A DNA stretch of 41,401 nucleotides from Blattamonas nauphoetae (lineage: Eukaryota; Preaxostyla; Oxymonadida), in the NCBI GenBank assembly GCA_033064195.1, contig JARBJD010000491.1, positions 1-41,401 of the forward strand, in the 5' to 3' direction. Every line of letters starts with the position of its first letter. The first letter of the stretch is position 1. The position numbers and the translations under genes are program-made. Shown here piece by piece: positions 1 through 10,612 of this stretch. The notes under the pieces were generated by a model that was not told the DNA's origin, ran no database searches, and saw only the letters and a program-made list of their open reading frames with translations.

Positions 1-1402
1 AATAAGTGCTGACTTTCTGTTGCTCAAAATACGTTTGTGCTTCTCCACTAGTCCATGCTGCTTCTCCATCACCACGAATGTTGTTGACATGAACTCCACG
101 ATGATTAATCAGATCATTGATTGCTGTCTTGACTTTGCTCCATGATTTATCAAGAACTGGAATGACCACCAGGTATTTTGTGTTGATGTTAATTGCGAAG
201 AGGTAGATCTGAAGTACTGTTTTCGACGTTGGTGATTGAATGAAAACCAGATCAATTTCCCATGATCCGAACTTGGGAGAAAAGTATGGTCGATCACAAT
301 TCTGAGGAACCTTTCTGTCTGAAGTCTTCTGTGGATCACCTGTAATTGCTTTCGACATGAACTGCATTTTTGATCGAAATGGATACACGATTTTGTCCGT
401 TGTTTTAGGCATCATTGGTGGATCAATTCTCATTCTGTCACTTCCTTTTTCTCTCTGTGTTTTCCTCGGATGTGCTACACTCCATCTGTGATCAAATTCC
501 TCACACCAATCCTGGAATGATCTTCCTCCGAATGGGATTTGTTTTGTGTGAGTCAGAATGAAGTCAAGATCATCGTTCGCAATAGTTTTGTTAATTGAGG
601 CTCGAATAAATGTGTCTCTGTTCATTTTATTGGCATCCAGCATGTGTGAGGTAATAAAGTGTTCCATTTGCTTTTGATTATTCAATAATGAGTTCTCAGC
701 TTTGATCTGTTCGTCTTCTGAATCATTTCTCTGTTGATGATCAAACAATCCTTTCATATGTGCCAACTTATTGAGCACTTGCTGTGTTGTTGGTTCATAC
801 TGTCTGCTCTCTCTCACAGGGTGTTTGGATGCAGTTGTTCTGATTGACATTGGTGGATTGGGAATTATGTCATCATCGTCCTCCTCTTCAAATTTCCTCT
901 CCTTCATTGGATATTCATATTCAAACCCAGCCGATTTTAAGTTTCTCTTCTGTCCAGGAATAATTAGATATTCAGGTGGTTCTACAACTATTGGTCTTTG
1001 CACTGGAGTTGGGATTGAGATTGGTCTTGCCTCTGCAGGGCTTCGAACTCTTGGTGAGAGAATTGGTGTCACTTGCTGATTGTACTTTCGATGCTATTCT
1101 TTATACATCTTGTATGCTTTTTCACATCTCCAATCACTAAAACGTTTTCCCAAGAATGCAATCAGAAACTGTGAGACTACTTTTGTTCCATCTGAAATTG
1201 TTAAATTCGGAGAGAGACCTCCATTAAACCAATCCTCAAAATATGTCTCATCGTTTGCAACATACTCTCCATGTGAATCATAGACATCATATCCTGGTAA
1301 AGTGTTGGTTCTATTGAACTTGACATTGAATATTTTGATTTGAGAGTGTTGTGTACACCGAAGTAACCTATTCACTAATGCATTGATCTGTCGTGTGTTC
1401 AT
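1..1402 (-). pseudogene. Polinton integrase, copy A (partial, broken)
   Basis: The gene starts at ATG 1402 on the minus strand and runs off the left edge. Its N-terminus (MNTRQIN..) and the DDE-type core near the window edge match the fuller integrases of copies B and C. The core would insert the element's linear DNA into the genome. The reading frame has at least one break, so this copy is a fossil. A 36-bp TTCGAA-centred unit lies at about 1,024-1,060 inside the gene, as in copy C but not copy B. The start codon lies 24 bases beyond the polymerase stop codon. Confidence 0.88.
1024..1060 (-). repeat. 36-bp TTCGAA micro-insertion in integrase (copy A)
   Basis: A GC-richer block contains GGCTTCGAACTCTTGG and ends in GAGAG. 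It is shared with copy C at 32,484-32,520 and absent from the same place in copy B. In copy A the region is 42 bases longer than in B, that is, the unit plus six bases of neighbouring repeat. Confidence 0.75.
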
Positions 1403-1425
1403 TTGTACAAAAATAAAGTTTGTGT

Positions 1426-4400
1426 TTATTCAATTATATAATCAGTTGCTTTCAGTCCATGAATGAATGGAGGACACGATTCATTTTCAAGTACGATTGC
1501 CTTCAGATGGATTCCACTGAGACTGAGTTTTTGCTGTTGTATTTTCGCAATCTCAAATCCATTGGTGTCCTCTTCACTCACGACTCTTCTCGTCTGAAAG
1601 TTCAATGTTGTGGTCACTGTTTTCTCACCATTGAGACACTTCACATAATCGTCACTTGTGATATTAGTTTTCTTTAGAGACACTCCTTTGATCTTGCATT
1701 TCTCATCGAGAGAGTAACACTTTGGTGCAAGACAGATCATCTGTTCACCTTCCTTTTCAATTGCTAATCCCAACAGTTTCTTCTCATCATCAACTCCCTT
1801 TTCAGGATTGGGAAACCATTCATATTTGTGTTCATCATAGAATTCTTTGTCAGCAATCACGTGTTCAAATTGTTGATGAATTCCTGCATTTGGATCTCCA
1901 CTAATTGCCCAGTATGCAGAGTCAGTATCTCCCTCACAGAAATGGATCTTGTTCATGACTAGGCACTTGTACATGAAAGTGTAGATAAAATTTAGATACC
2001 AGAACTTGGCATTGTCGAGTGTGAATACTGCTTCTTGCAGACATGTCTTGCATGATGCTTTCTCTCTGTCTTCAATCACAATGTAGTTGTCTTCATTGAT
2101 CTCTCTTGTCGCTACAAATCCCTTCATCATCTGTTTCAAGTATGTTCTCTTCTCATTGCAGATTGTGATTGAGTTGTACTTCTCAGTGTTCATTCCATCA
2201 TATCCGTAACTTCCATTCAAGTTCGTCTTACAGAATTGTTCCTTTCCCTTGTTTCCAACCTTCATTGCTTCTATTCTGTCATTCATGAATGATGTCACAA
2301 ATGGTTCAAATCCAGCATGTCTGGAGAATACCATCACACTCTTGATATCGTCTACGATGAAGTGGCAATAGTCGATGAGGAACCACAGATAGTATGTCGA
2401 AAAGAACATATACTGATCGTGTGTGCTCAAGAGTTGAGTCAGCTTCCGTTGTTTGTCATCAGTCTTCAATCCATGTTTCTTCATCAACGGATATGTCTTT
2501 TCTCCAATGTTTTCTTCGGTTGTATTGACCACAATGTTTCTGAAGATTGGTGGGAAATGAATGAAATCATTGATGTACTTTTCATCGATGTGTCCTTTCA
2601 ATTCTGCAACGAAGAGTGTCTTCTGATTCTTGTCTTCGATGATCTTGCGACATTCTTTATCTCCTGTTGCGGTGAATAAGCATCGTCCTGGCATGTACAT
2701 TCTGTGATTAGTGTATGGATTGTTCTTGTTCTTGATTGATGAGTAAGCACTTGGATACAGTGAATTAAAGTCAACACCACAAACGTGAGTCATGATGTGT
2801 TCTGTATCTTTTGATTTGACTTTTCCGTCTTCATATGTGAAGTGATTGATTGGAGTCACGTCTTTGATGTTCTGTCGATGTTGAACATTCGATAGTCCAC
2901 CAGTCACAGCGGCTCTCAACTTGTGATATGTCTGTTCGTGTGTCAGAGTCATTGGTAGTGATTTCCAGATACAGTACTTCTTCAGTTGAATTCTCAATCG
3001 TGTGAGATGTTCATCTTTGTCTGACTTGTAAGTGTTGCAGTAGTCACAGCAGATCTTTACGTTCTCTTTTGAATGTCCTTTCGAATTGTCGATTCGATCC
3101 AGTGTTGGTCGCACTGCTTGTGAGAAGTGACATTTGCAGATGTAGCACACTCTCTTGCACTGTTGAACGAACCAATCATAGTCTGCTTCTGTGACATTTT
3201 TGTCAGTGCAGCGATGAGCTTTCTGGTCTTGATAAATGTATGACGCAACCTTGTACCTCCAGTATTGCTTGGTGATTTTTATTTCACCAGATTGATCCAC
3301 TCCATTGAAATCATCATCGATATCAAAGTCCTTGTACGCACAAGCATACTTGATTGCTGAAGCGTTGGCTGACAATGAGAGATTGTGCAACATATCCACT
3401 TTGTATTGGAAGTTCAGAGCAATGAGATTGTCCAGTGGTGCAATCATGCATTCGACGTCTCTGATGTTGTAGAACTTGAGGTATTCCCATCTGTTTTTGA
3501 ATCCTTGTTTGTTCCAATCGTCAAGATACATTTGGTAATCAGTGTCGGACATTTCACTGTTGTTCAGACTGGAGTAGAATTCATATTTGGAGAATGGTTC
3601 TTGTTTGCTCAACACTGTGTCGTAGTCTGATGAGTCGAATGATTCGTAAGCAAAGAATGATTTCTGAAGAGTGGTGTTTCCACCAAAAGCTTTCACTGCA
3701 TTATCCAAAGTCATTGGTCCTGTGTATGACATCATGTCAATAAAGCGGAGTACCTGTTGTGTTTTCTCATGTCTAATCAATACTTGTTTGTACTTCGTTG
3801 TGGATCCAAGAAAGCTCACCACTTTCCAATCCTCGTCAACGAGATCACGAAAGATGAGATTGATGTCGAATCTGGAACTGTTGAATCCAATCACACTGAC
3901 TTCATTTTGTGAGGGTATTTCCGGGTCTTCATACGTGTTATTCTCTCGAATTGTTTCTGCATCTTTGAAGAGTTCTCGGATCCATTTCTTCAAAAAGTCC
4001 TTTCCATCTCGAAGATCAAAATAGATTGACTTCACTCCTGATTTTGTTTTGACTGCTGATGCAACAGAGAGAGGCTTCAAGTGGGATATCAACTGAGTAT
4101 TGTCATCAGAGAATAGATTGTCAAGAATGAGATCTTCCATTGTTTCAAAGTCATAAGTGATGTAGTACTGTGTGGGTTTGAATTCGTCTTGTCTCTTATG
4201 TGCCATCAGAAATTCATATGTTCTGTTGTTGAGGATGTGTGGAACATACGGCCTTGGTGTCTTATCAAGGGAGATCTTCTTAACATGTTTTCCATCAAGT
4301 TCTTTACACTCTCTGAGATGCTTCTCAAAATCTCTGCTGTAGTTTTTATTCTTCACTTGGAATCCTCTTGACTGACAATACGGACAGAGCTTGTATCCAG

Positions 4401-5796
4401 TTAATTTCTCAGGATCAACAATGAACATCACATGAACGAGAGTTGCGGTGAGAGGAATCATCAGAATGGGAAGAACTCTTGCATCATCATTTTCGTTGAC
4501 ATACGATTGACTCAGGAAATACTTCTTCTTGTCTTCGTTGTATTCGTAGATGTGAACTGTGATGTTGAACTTCATCATTGCTTTCTCAATGTCACATGCA
4601 ATATCGAATCCAGGATAATTCTGAAGATGTGGGGTCAATTGTCGAGATTGGAGATGAGTGAGATTCATCCATTGTGCGAACAATCTGTAGGTTTCACTGT
4701 TCCTCATATTGATTGATATTTTCTTACCATGAACTTCAGGAAGTGTGAGGAATGATAGTGCTTGAAAAAAGCAGATATTGTACTCAGAATCAATGTATCG
4801 AACATTCCTCGTTTTGATGTGTTCAGTGAGAATGGCATTAGCTTTTCCTGCAACTGGGAATCGATAGACTGCAACTAGAATTGAGTGGAATGCGATGTAC
4901 ATTGTCTTCGTATCCATGAGTGTTCTCTCTTGAGATTCTTTGATCAGATTGATTGCATATTTTGAATACTCGTTGATGTCTCCTGAACTTCTAATCACCG
5001 TTGGGAAACTCTTTGATGTGTTCTCCAACTCTGGTCTGAAGTCATTGTAAATCGTCTCATCTTTATCTTTCCTCTCAATGATCTTTCCAAAGTCAATACT
5101 GATCTTGAATGGATGATCTTTCTCCTTGTCGAACACTGCTTTGATGAAGGTTGTGATTTCTTCAACATTCTTCAGATGATTGTGGAAGTACAACTGATAT
5201 GGTTTTCCATTGTCTTCAACCTTCTCGACCTCATTCTTTTTGAACTTCCTTCGTGCATTCATAAGACAAGAATTGAATGCTGGTTTATCTCGTGGTTCAG
5301 CGAGTAATATACATTCTTCAAATCCATCAAATGTTTGCACTTCTCTCTTTTCCATTTGTTCATTTTTCTTCTGAATTATCAACAGATTCTTCATCCAATG
5401 ATCCATCAGCTTCTCTTCTATTGATTTCAGTTTCCATGTCATTCTGAAGACCTGCTTTTTCAATTCATCTTTGTTCACTCTTGGATTTTCTTTCATGATT
5501 TGCATTCTTGCTTTGCTGTCTTCTTCATTCATCATTGCATTGTTATTGTTCTCTTCAAGTTTGTGAATAAAATCATCGATCTGATAGTTGGTAATATTCC
5601 TTATTTCTCCTTCAAAGTGGAGATCTGGATTCTTGAGCATTGACAGAAGATATGCTCTCTGATGTTGGTAGTTTCTACTCTCTGGCTTATATGTTCGATC
5701 ATAACCATGTTCATCCTTGAAGTCGAAGTTGGTGTTTGGAAATAGTTCTCTTATTTTCGTGATGCTGTCTGTGACAAATTTCAGTGTCGCCGCCAT
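1426..5796 (-). CDS. Protein-primed family B DNA polymerase, Polinton copy A
   Basis: An uninterrupted 1,456-aa frame. It would replicate the element from a protein primer. Motifs in order: a NICFFQALSFL block at about 340; a CPYCQSRG..H..C zinc-finger-like block at about 470-495; exonuclease motif I (YDFETMED) at about 548; motif II (FNSSRFDIN) at about 640; an HNH-like CxxC..LDRIDN..GH..CCDYCN module at about 885-920; polymerase motif A (DFNSLYPSA), motif B (KTNLNGSYGYDG) and motif C (GDTDSAYW). The first ~103 residues differ strongly from copies B and C, although the rest is nearly identical. The stop codon overlaps AATAAA on the minus strand (1,425-1,430). The start is preceded by a T-rich tract and TAAATG. 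Confidence 0.95.
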   Translation of the reverse strand: MAATLKFVTDSITKIRELFPNTNFDFKDEHGYDRTYKPESRNYQHQRAYLLSMLKNPDLHFEGEIRNITNYQIDDFIHKLEENNNNAMMNEEDSKARMQIMKENPRVNKDELKKQVFRMTWKLKSIEEKLMDHWMKNLLIIQKKNEQMEKREVQTFDGFEECILLAEPRDKPAFNSCLMNARRKFKKNEVEKVEDNGKPYQLYFHNHLKNVEEITTFIKAVFDKEKDHPFKISIDFGKIIERKDKDETIYNDFRPELENTSKSFPTVIRSSGDINEYSKYAINLIKESQERTLMDTKTMYIAFHSILVAVYRFPVAGKANAILTEHIKTRNVRYIDSEYNICFFQALSFLTLPEVHGKKISINMRNSETYRLFAQWMNLTHLQSRQLTPHLQNYPGFDIACDIEKAMMKFNITVHIYEYNEDKKKYFLSQSYVNENDDARVLPILMIPLTATLVHVMFIVDPEKLTGYKLCPYCQSRGFQVKNKNYSRDFEKHLRECKELDGKHVKKISLDKTPRPYVPHILNNRTYEFLMAHKRQDEFKPTQYYITYDFETMEDLILDNLFSDDNTQLISHLKPLSVASAVKTKSGVKSIYFDLRDGKDFLKKWIRELFKDAETIRENNTYEDPEIPSQNEVSVIGFNSSRFDINLIFRDLVDEDWKVVSFLGSTTKYKQVLIRHEKTQQVLRFIDMMSYTGPMTLDNAVKAFGGNTTLQKSFFAYESFDSSDYDTVLSKQEPFSKYEFYSSLNNSEMSDTDYQMYLDDWNKQGFKNRWEYLKFYNIRDVECMIAPLDNLIALNFQYKVDMLHNLSLSANASAIKYACAYKDFDIDDDFNGVDQSGEIKITKQYWRYKVASYIYQDQKAHRCTDKNVTEADYDWFVQQCKRVCYICKCHFSQAVRPTLDRIDNSKGHSKENVKICCDYCNTYKSDKDEHLTRLRIQLKKYCIWKSLPMTLTHEQTYHKLRAAVTGGLSNVQHRQNIKDVTPINHFTYEDGKVKSKDTEHIMTHVCGVDFNSLYPSAYSSIKNKNNPYTNHRMYMPGRCLFTATGDKECRKIIEDKNQKTLFVAELKGHIDEKYINDFIHFPPIFRNIVVNTTEENIGEKTYPLMKKHGLKTDDKQRKLTQLLSTHDQYMFFSTYYLWFLIDYCHFIVDDIKSVMVFSRHAGFEPFVTSFMNDRIEAMKVGNKGKEQFCKTNLNGSYGYDGMNTEKYNSITICNEKRTYLKQMMKGFVATREINEDNYIVIEDREKASCKTCLQEAVFTLDNAKFWYLNFIYTFMYKCLVMNKIHFCEGDTDSAYWAISGDPNAGIHQQFEHVIADKEFYDEHKYEWFPNPEKGVDDEKKLLGLAIEKEGEQMICLAPKCYSLDEKCKIKGVSLKKTNITSDDYVKCLNGEKTVTTTLNFQTRRVVSEEDTNGFEIAKIQQQKLSLSGIHLKAIVLENESCPPFIHGLKATDYIIE

Positions 5797-5830
5797 TTAC
5801 TACAAATTAAAAAATCAGAAAATAAAAAAA
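5797..5830 (-). promoter_or_regulatory. T-rich / TAAATG gene-start module, PolB copy A
   Basis: Read on the minus strand: a T run with TTTTATTTT, a second T run, then GTAGTAAATG. The same arrangement precedes most genes of all three copies. A promoter role is inferred from position and recurrence. Confidence 0.55.
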
Positions 5831-5839
5831 GTTGAACGT

Positions 5840-6229
5840 TTATTTCTGTTTTCTCTGATGGGGCTTTATCGTTGCCTTTAGCCAGGAATCAAGTCTAATT
5901 CTGAACACTTCACTTCCACCTATCTCTCGATATGTGAATGGAACCAGAACTTTAGTGTACTCACCTACGAGCTCACAATTGTATTTCTTCAGTTCATTTT
6001 CGACGAATGATTGAGTGTAGTGTCGACGTTTCGCAATGTGTGGTCTGTTTCCTTGATTCCACAACTTTGGTTTTATTCTCCATTCAACTCCCTCATGAAC
6101 ATACGTCACCGGTACATTATTTCTGACATACTCAGAGACTAGCGAACAGTTCTCTTCTCTCATTGATTCAATTAATGCTTGTTCTGAACATACTCGACGT
6201 CTTTCCTTGTACATTTCAGTTGGATTCAT
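5840..6229 (-). CDS. 129-aa protein with two tandem repeats, copy A
   Basis: A small basic protein of unknown function, conserved in all three copies immediately upstream of PolB. It consists of two related units of ~50 residues. Unit 1 (about 18-70) contains NCSLVSEYVRNNVPVTY; unit 2 (about 75-127) contains NCELVGEYTKVLVPFTY. Each continues with a G-x-E..RI..W pattern and a basic tail with PH and K/R. The spacing resembles repeats seen in large DNA viruses, but the cysteine pairs of a zinc finger are missing, so nucleic-acid binding is only a guess. The stop codon overlaps AATAAA (5,839-5,844 on the minus strand). About 190 bases are identical to copy B while copy C differs by about 6%. Confidence 0.85.
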   Translation of the reverse strand: MNPTEMYKERRRVCSEQALIESMREENCSLVSEYVRNNVPVTYVHEGVEWRIKPKLWNQGNRPHIAKRRHYTQSFVENELKKYNCELVGEYTKVLVPFTYREIGGSEVFRIRLDSWLKATIKPHQRKQK

Positions 6230-6262
6230 TTAATACAAATTAAAAAAATCAAAAATAAATTT
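6230..6262 (-). promoter_or_regulatory. T-rich / TAAATG module upstream of 129-aa gene, copy A
   Basis: Minus strand: TTTATTTTTGATTTTTTT, a short spacer, then GTATTAAATG. Similarity to copies B and C ends within this module, marking the visible edge of copy A. Confidence 0.5.
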
Positions 6263-9200
6263 TCATTCGTGTTTTTATCAATTGAGATCTTCCGAGACTT
6301 CGATCCTCACATCGATGGGTTCGATCAGTCTTGTTTGATCCGTGAAAGTCCTTCAATGGGACACGATCATCCCTTCTCATTCCTGACGGTTCTTTACTGT
6401 TTCGTTTAGGTGTGTTTCACTTTCTTTTATCTCATTTGTTCTCTCTTCTTTTTCGCCATCACTTTCTCGTCTTTGATCATTCACTTTTTTCTGTCTCTCT
6501 CGTTCAGGTACCTCACATTGTTTTATGAACGGTGGTTTCATTTCCGACTTCTCTTCGACAGGTTTGTTCTCTTCTTTCTGTCATTCTTTCATAAAACTCT
6601 TTTTTGAACCTGATCTGATCGAACTGAAAAGTGACCTTCTGATCTGGTGAACGACTGCTTCTTAGCTCTTGAAAGGATGTTTCCCTCTCGACAATTAACT
6701 TGTATGCTCTTCTCTTTCTTTCATCTCTTTTTAAATTTCTTTTCTGACCTCTCACCAACTGATCATCTCGACGTCGATGATCTATCGCCTCTTACTTCTT
6801 CAACGCGTCTTTCACCAACAAATTTTTTCAAGTTTGTTCTCTTTCTTGAATTATCTTTTCATAAAAGTCTTTTGTGTACCTAGATCTTCACTTCACTTTT
6901 TGTCTTCTCTTTTTCTCTCTCCACTTCACTCTAGAATTTTCCTTCTCACTTCATTCTTATTTATTCTTCATTGTCTTTCACTTTTTTCAAAAATTAAAGT
7001 TTGACATGAGTTCTAAAATTTTTGATCAACTTTTTGGTGCTCGAAATTTCTCGATCGATCGTCGATTTTGATTCAGAAGGTACGCCGCTTTGTTTTACTT
7101 TCTACTGACCTTGAATTCATGTTCTCCCTCTTTTGACTTTTTCATTTGTTCTCTTCTCGTTTCATAAAACTCATTCTCGGACTCAATTTTGATCTTTTTC
7201 AGTCTTCTTCATTCAGGTACAGTACGGCTCTTTATGCTCTGATTAATGCGGATCCAACAGGAGATTCACCGGTTTGTTCACTTTCTTTGCTCATTCTTTC
7301 CTAAAAACACGTATTGTACCAGATCGAAACGCGAAAATCAGTGACCTTCGAATTGGGTACATCAGAACGTTTTATCGTTCACTGAATGTTGCATGGCGGA
7401 AATGAATCCGGTATGCTTGTGTTTTTATATTTGTTCACTTTTTAAAATCATTCATTGACTCTCTACAACAGATCCTCACATCTTAGGTACGGTTTGGTGT
7501 TTTAGAATTAGCAAGTATGTTGCGAATGACTAATGAAACAGGTACAGTGCGGAAGATAAAACTGCAACGTCGACATGAGAAAGCTAGGGAGAGCATACTT
7601 GGTATATCTTCTTCCTTTGAGAGTTGGGAAGTGCTCGTTTTGACGCTCGCTGCCAAAACAGCCTGGTTGGTGTGTGAGGACCAAAAATGACAACTTGGGG
7701 GAGAGATCGGATCTCAGTCGGATGGACTCATTTTCATTGCTCCATTCGACTTACGCAAACACTTTCGGTGATCACACAGAGAAATGTGAAATTAATGTTG
7801 AAATGGAGAGATAAACTGAGAAAAGAGGGAAAAGTTAAAATTGAGAATCCACAATGGCTTTATCCTTTCGAATGGATTGAAAAGAAGAAACGGACAAATG
7901 TAAACTGGTATCTTACTCACATCTCTCGCCATTTTGTCACTTTCTTCAAGTTTAATAGCGAGAGACAGTCGCTGTGATGTTGGATTTGCCTTTTCTGCCT
8001 TCAAAATGGAGTTTGAGAATTATCTGACAGAATAATCTCAGACAATGTATCATTGAGTCAGGATTCAGAGCTGAAAGGTCAATTGACTCGAATATCGAAA
8101 GATCCTATTTTTTCATGTTCGCACAGAAAACTCTTCTGTTACGTCCGGTGTGATCCTCAAAATTATCTGATTCGACTGTGTGACATATTTCCGACAGAAA
8201 TAGTTTCGAGATGTGTCAAAGCAGGAACAATTTCGGCGATAGTTGAGAGAGAGAAAGAAAACAGGGCAAGAGAATGGCGAGAGAAAAACAGACAGTCCAA
8301 AATTGTTGAGAAAAAGTGAGGACAGACCATGAAAACGTGAATCTTGGTTTGGTTCCATTGAAAAGCAACTTGATGGGAACTGTCGACAAGAGTCGTTTTC
8401 GCTTCAGATTGACTGTTATACTTGCCTGTTGGGAGAGAAATTCTGAAAAAAGCAGGATAGTTGCTGGATGTTCAAAACAAAGTTGAACACAAAAACAATC
8501 AACACCTTGAATTGGCTGAAAAGTGACATGTGTCGATTCTGGCTGAATAACTTGTCTGATTGTGGGAGAAATTGGATGGACATTTTGACAGAGCAAACTA
8601 AGTCAATATGTGGAAGGAAAAGTGACTTGATGCGATTGGAGGAGAATGAAAGGAAGATCAAACCATGTTGTTTCTTTTTCTCGTCACGTCAACAAGATTG
8701 TTTCTCAGCGTTTATTTTCAGAAACGATAAGACGGATAAAAAGTTTGAAATGGAGGCAAAATGGAAAAAAGAAGCTTCTGTCAGTGTTGCAGTTTTGCCT
8801 TCCCTACTGTATGTTCTATTTCCGCATTAATTCTTTCATAAAACACATTAGGAACCAAATAGGAAGTGATCCAAAATGACCTCTCGAATTTGGTCAACCG
8901 TCGTGTTTTAAGATTCAAAAGTGTGCGTCCCAACTGGAATCAAACTTGGATCTTCTTGTTTTTTATTAATCTCATTCTAAAATTCAATTATGAACTAACT
9001 ATCATTGATCCACAGCGTCCGCTCGAAATCAAGTTCACAATTATGTTTTAAAGTTCAACAGTATGTTTCTCAGAACTCACTTCACATGAATTACGAGGCA
9101 TTGGTTTTGTTCGCACGTAAAATTCATTTTTAGACCATGATCTCTTCATTTTTACTCTTCTCGTTTCTTTCGTCCCTCACTTCACTTTATTGTTTGATTG

Positions 9201-9780
9201 CCACTTCATTCACTTTTGTTTGCTCTTTTTATGCAAAATTTCGATGAACGCGTTCATAAAACACATTAGTTTACCTCAATTCTCACTTCATCCACTTCAC
9301 CATTCACTATTGTACTTGCTCACTTCATTGTACCTTGTTTCAATCTCTTTTTGTCAAATTAAGCAAAAAAGTCAAAAACAATGAAGACAAAATGATGTGC
9401 TCGTGAGGTGTGAACGACGGAAAAAAGGGTTGTGAAATGAGGGAAATGAGAGAGTCTTATGAACAGACAATATGTGAAATGGAACAAACGAGATGTGTTA
9501 TGAAATGTATTGAAACGAGTTTTTGTTAAGACAAACGTGAAGACAAGATATGAGGAAAAACACGTAAAATCAACTTTATAGAAAAAGTACCGAACAAAAG
9601 TGTTAAAAAATTCAACCACTCCTTCCTCAGAACGTGAGAAAGGATGTGCTGTGTGTGAAAACGCGTAAAAAACAGACGGTGATTGAAAGTGAGGTGAAAA
9701 TGTGGTGAATCAAAGGTGTGTGCAAAAAAAGAGGACTAATGAAGTGGGGAAACAGGAAATCTCAAAAAAGCGTCGCTAGG
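6263..9780. other. Gene-poor region with diffuse repeats
   Basis: No convincing gene is seen over about 3.5 kb. The plus strand is strongly pyrimidine-rich (long CTTT/TTCT runs) to about 7,300, then more balanced. Short frames here have simple-sequence composition and no recognisable domain. Scattered copies of a degenerate unit around TTCATAAAAC are annotated separately. Several short stretches start with GGTAC(A/G)GT after a TTCAG-like acceptor (6,508, 7,217, 7,486, 7,541), so a decayed intron-rich gene cannot be excluded. Confidence 0.5.
6540..9275 (+). repeat. Dispersed degenerate TTCATAAAAC repeat family
   Basis: At least six related sites occur, near 6,587, 6,857, 7,160, 7,295, 8,833 and 9,252. 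The pattern is TTTGTTC-ACTTTCTT, then TTCATAAAAC.C.TT, then GTACC or similar. Some are followed by AGTGACCTTC-GAATTTGG (6,635, 7,345, 8,868). Spacing is irregular (about 130 to 1,540 bases), so this is not a simple tandem array. Confidence 0.5.
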
Positions 9781-9935
9781 ACGCGAATGCGAAGAATTTA
9801 GAAGATCTAATGATAAAAACGAAAATTGGCAAAAAAGTGTCCGAAGGATCGTGACGTGAAAAGGTTCATCCCTAAAGTCGCCAGAAGGCGTTCTTAACTG
9901 ATCTAATGCTAAAAGGCGTCATAAGAGGACGATTC
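9775..9935 (+). repeat. Two-unit degenerate duplication
   Basis: GATCTAATGATAAAA (about 9,803) and GATCTAATGCTAAAA (about 9,900) lie about 97 bases apart. Each is preceded by a GTCGC.AG-rich block and followed by CG-rich bases. The role is unknown. Confidence 0.4.
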
Positions 9936-10159
9936 CTGAGCGAAAGATGATGGAAGACAGGGTCCATACCTTATCTCGAAAATTTCGACTCGTAAAATTC
10001 CTCAATGGGTCGGATCAAACTTTTTTTCCAAAAAGTGTTTTTTATCGCGAATCTCACCTTTCAAAATCGATTTTGTAATTTTAGAAGATGTTTGAGGTGA
10101 ATTTGAGACATAAAGTAGTTGTTAGTAGCGAAATCTGAAAATCGACTTTTTGGTCACTT

Positions 10160-10540
10160 TTTCGACCACAGTTCGGTACGTAGCTCCACGAATTCTCAAC
10201 CGATTTTCATCGGGACTGTTTTGATCGACGGCTCACATCGTCCTCGACATTTTAGAATTTTTTTCGATTTTTTTCGAAGTGGTTCTCAAGTTGGATTCAC
10301 TTTGTTCGAGTTCAAAAGTGAAAAAACATCAAAAAAAGTGACAACATTTTTGGAATTTGACAAAAATTTGCTTCAAAATTGACGCTTAAAATGAGCTCAA
10401 AATATTGGATATATTTTTGGAATTAAGGTCAAATATTGGCATCATTGAAATGGTCTAAATTCCTTTTAATACAAGATTTAGAAATGGTCAATCGGAATTG
10501 ACTTTTCGTTTCTGATTTCAACGACTATTTCAATCTGGTT
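10160..10540 (+). repeat. Dispersed repeat R1, left copy
   Basis: This stretch is clearly related, in the same orientation, to 38,965-39,310. Shared blocks include CAACCGATTTTCATC, CAAAATATTGGATATATTTT and TTCCTTTTAATACAAGATTT. Parts also match 39,980-40,150 and, inverted, 11,890-12,050. It is non-coding. It could be an outer remnant of copy A or an independent non-autonomous repeat. Confidence 0.7.
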
Positions 10541-10612
10541 CCCAAATCGTCTACTATACTACTGTCGTTCTTTCTATTATCGCGGCCATGAGGTCACCAT
10601 CGTTTTCTAGAT

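Larger units (their letters stand above)
1..6260 (-). mobile_element. Polinton/Maverick copy A, partial
   Basis: This is a virus-like self-synthesising DNA transposon on the minus strand. It shows integrase, protein-primed PolB and a 129-aa protein in the same order as the two fuller copies further right. It leaves the window at base 1, so its ATPase and capsid side cannot be seen. At about 6,250, just upstream of the 129-aa gene, similarity to the other copies stops; the 171-aa gene expected next is absent. The PolB frame is fully open, whereas the integrase has at least one break. Divergence from copy C is about 7.5% in a 120-base stretch of PolB counted by eye, with no amino-acid change there, which suggests a fairly recent insertion. 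Confidence 0.93.

Noticed and set aside
2317-2679. Antisense frames of 100 residues or more within PolB and integrase (also 33,689-34,192 and 17,966-18,328)
   Set aside because: They lie opposite strongly conserved polymerase motifs, recur in all copies for that reason and have no start module.
6410-7071. Phe/Leu-rich frames that look like membrane proteins
   Set aside because: They come from pyrimidine-rich simple sequence (CTTT/TTCT runs) and show no conserved domain or start module.
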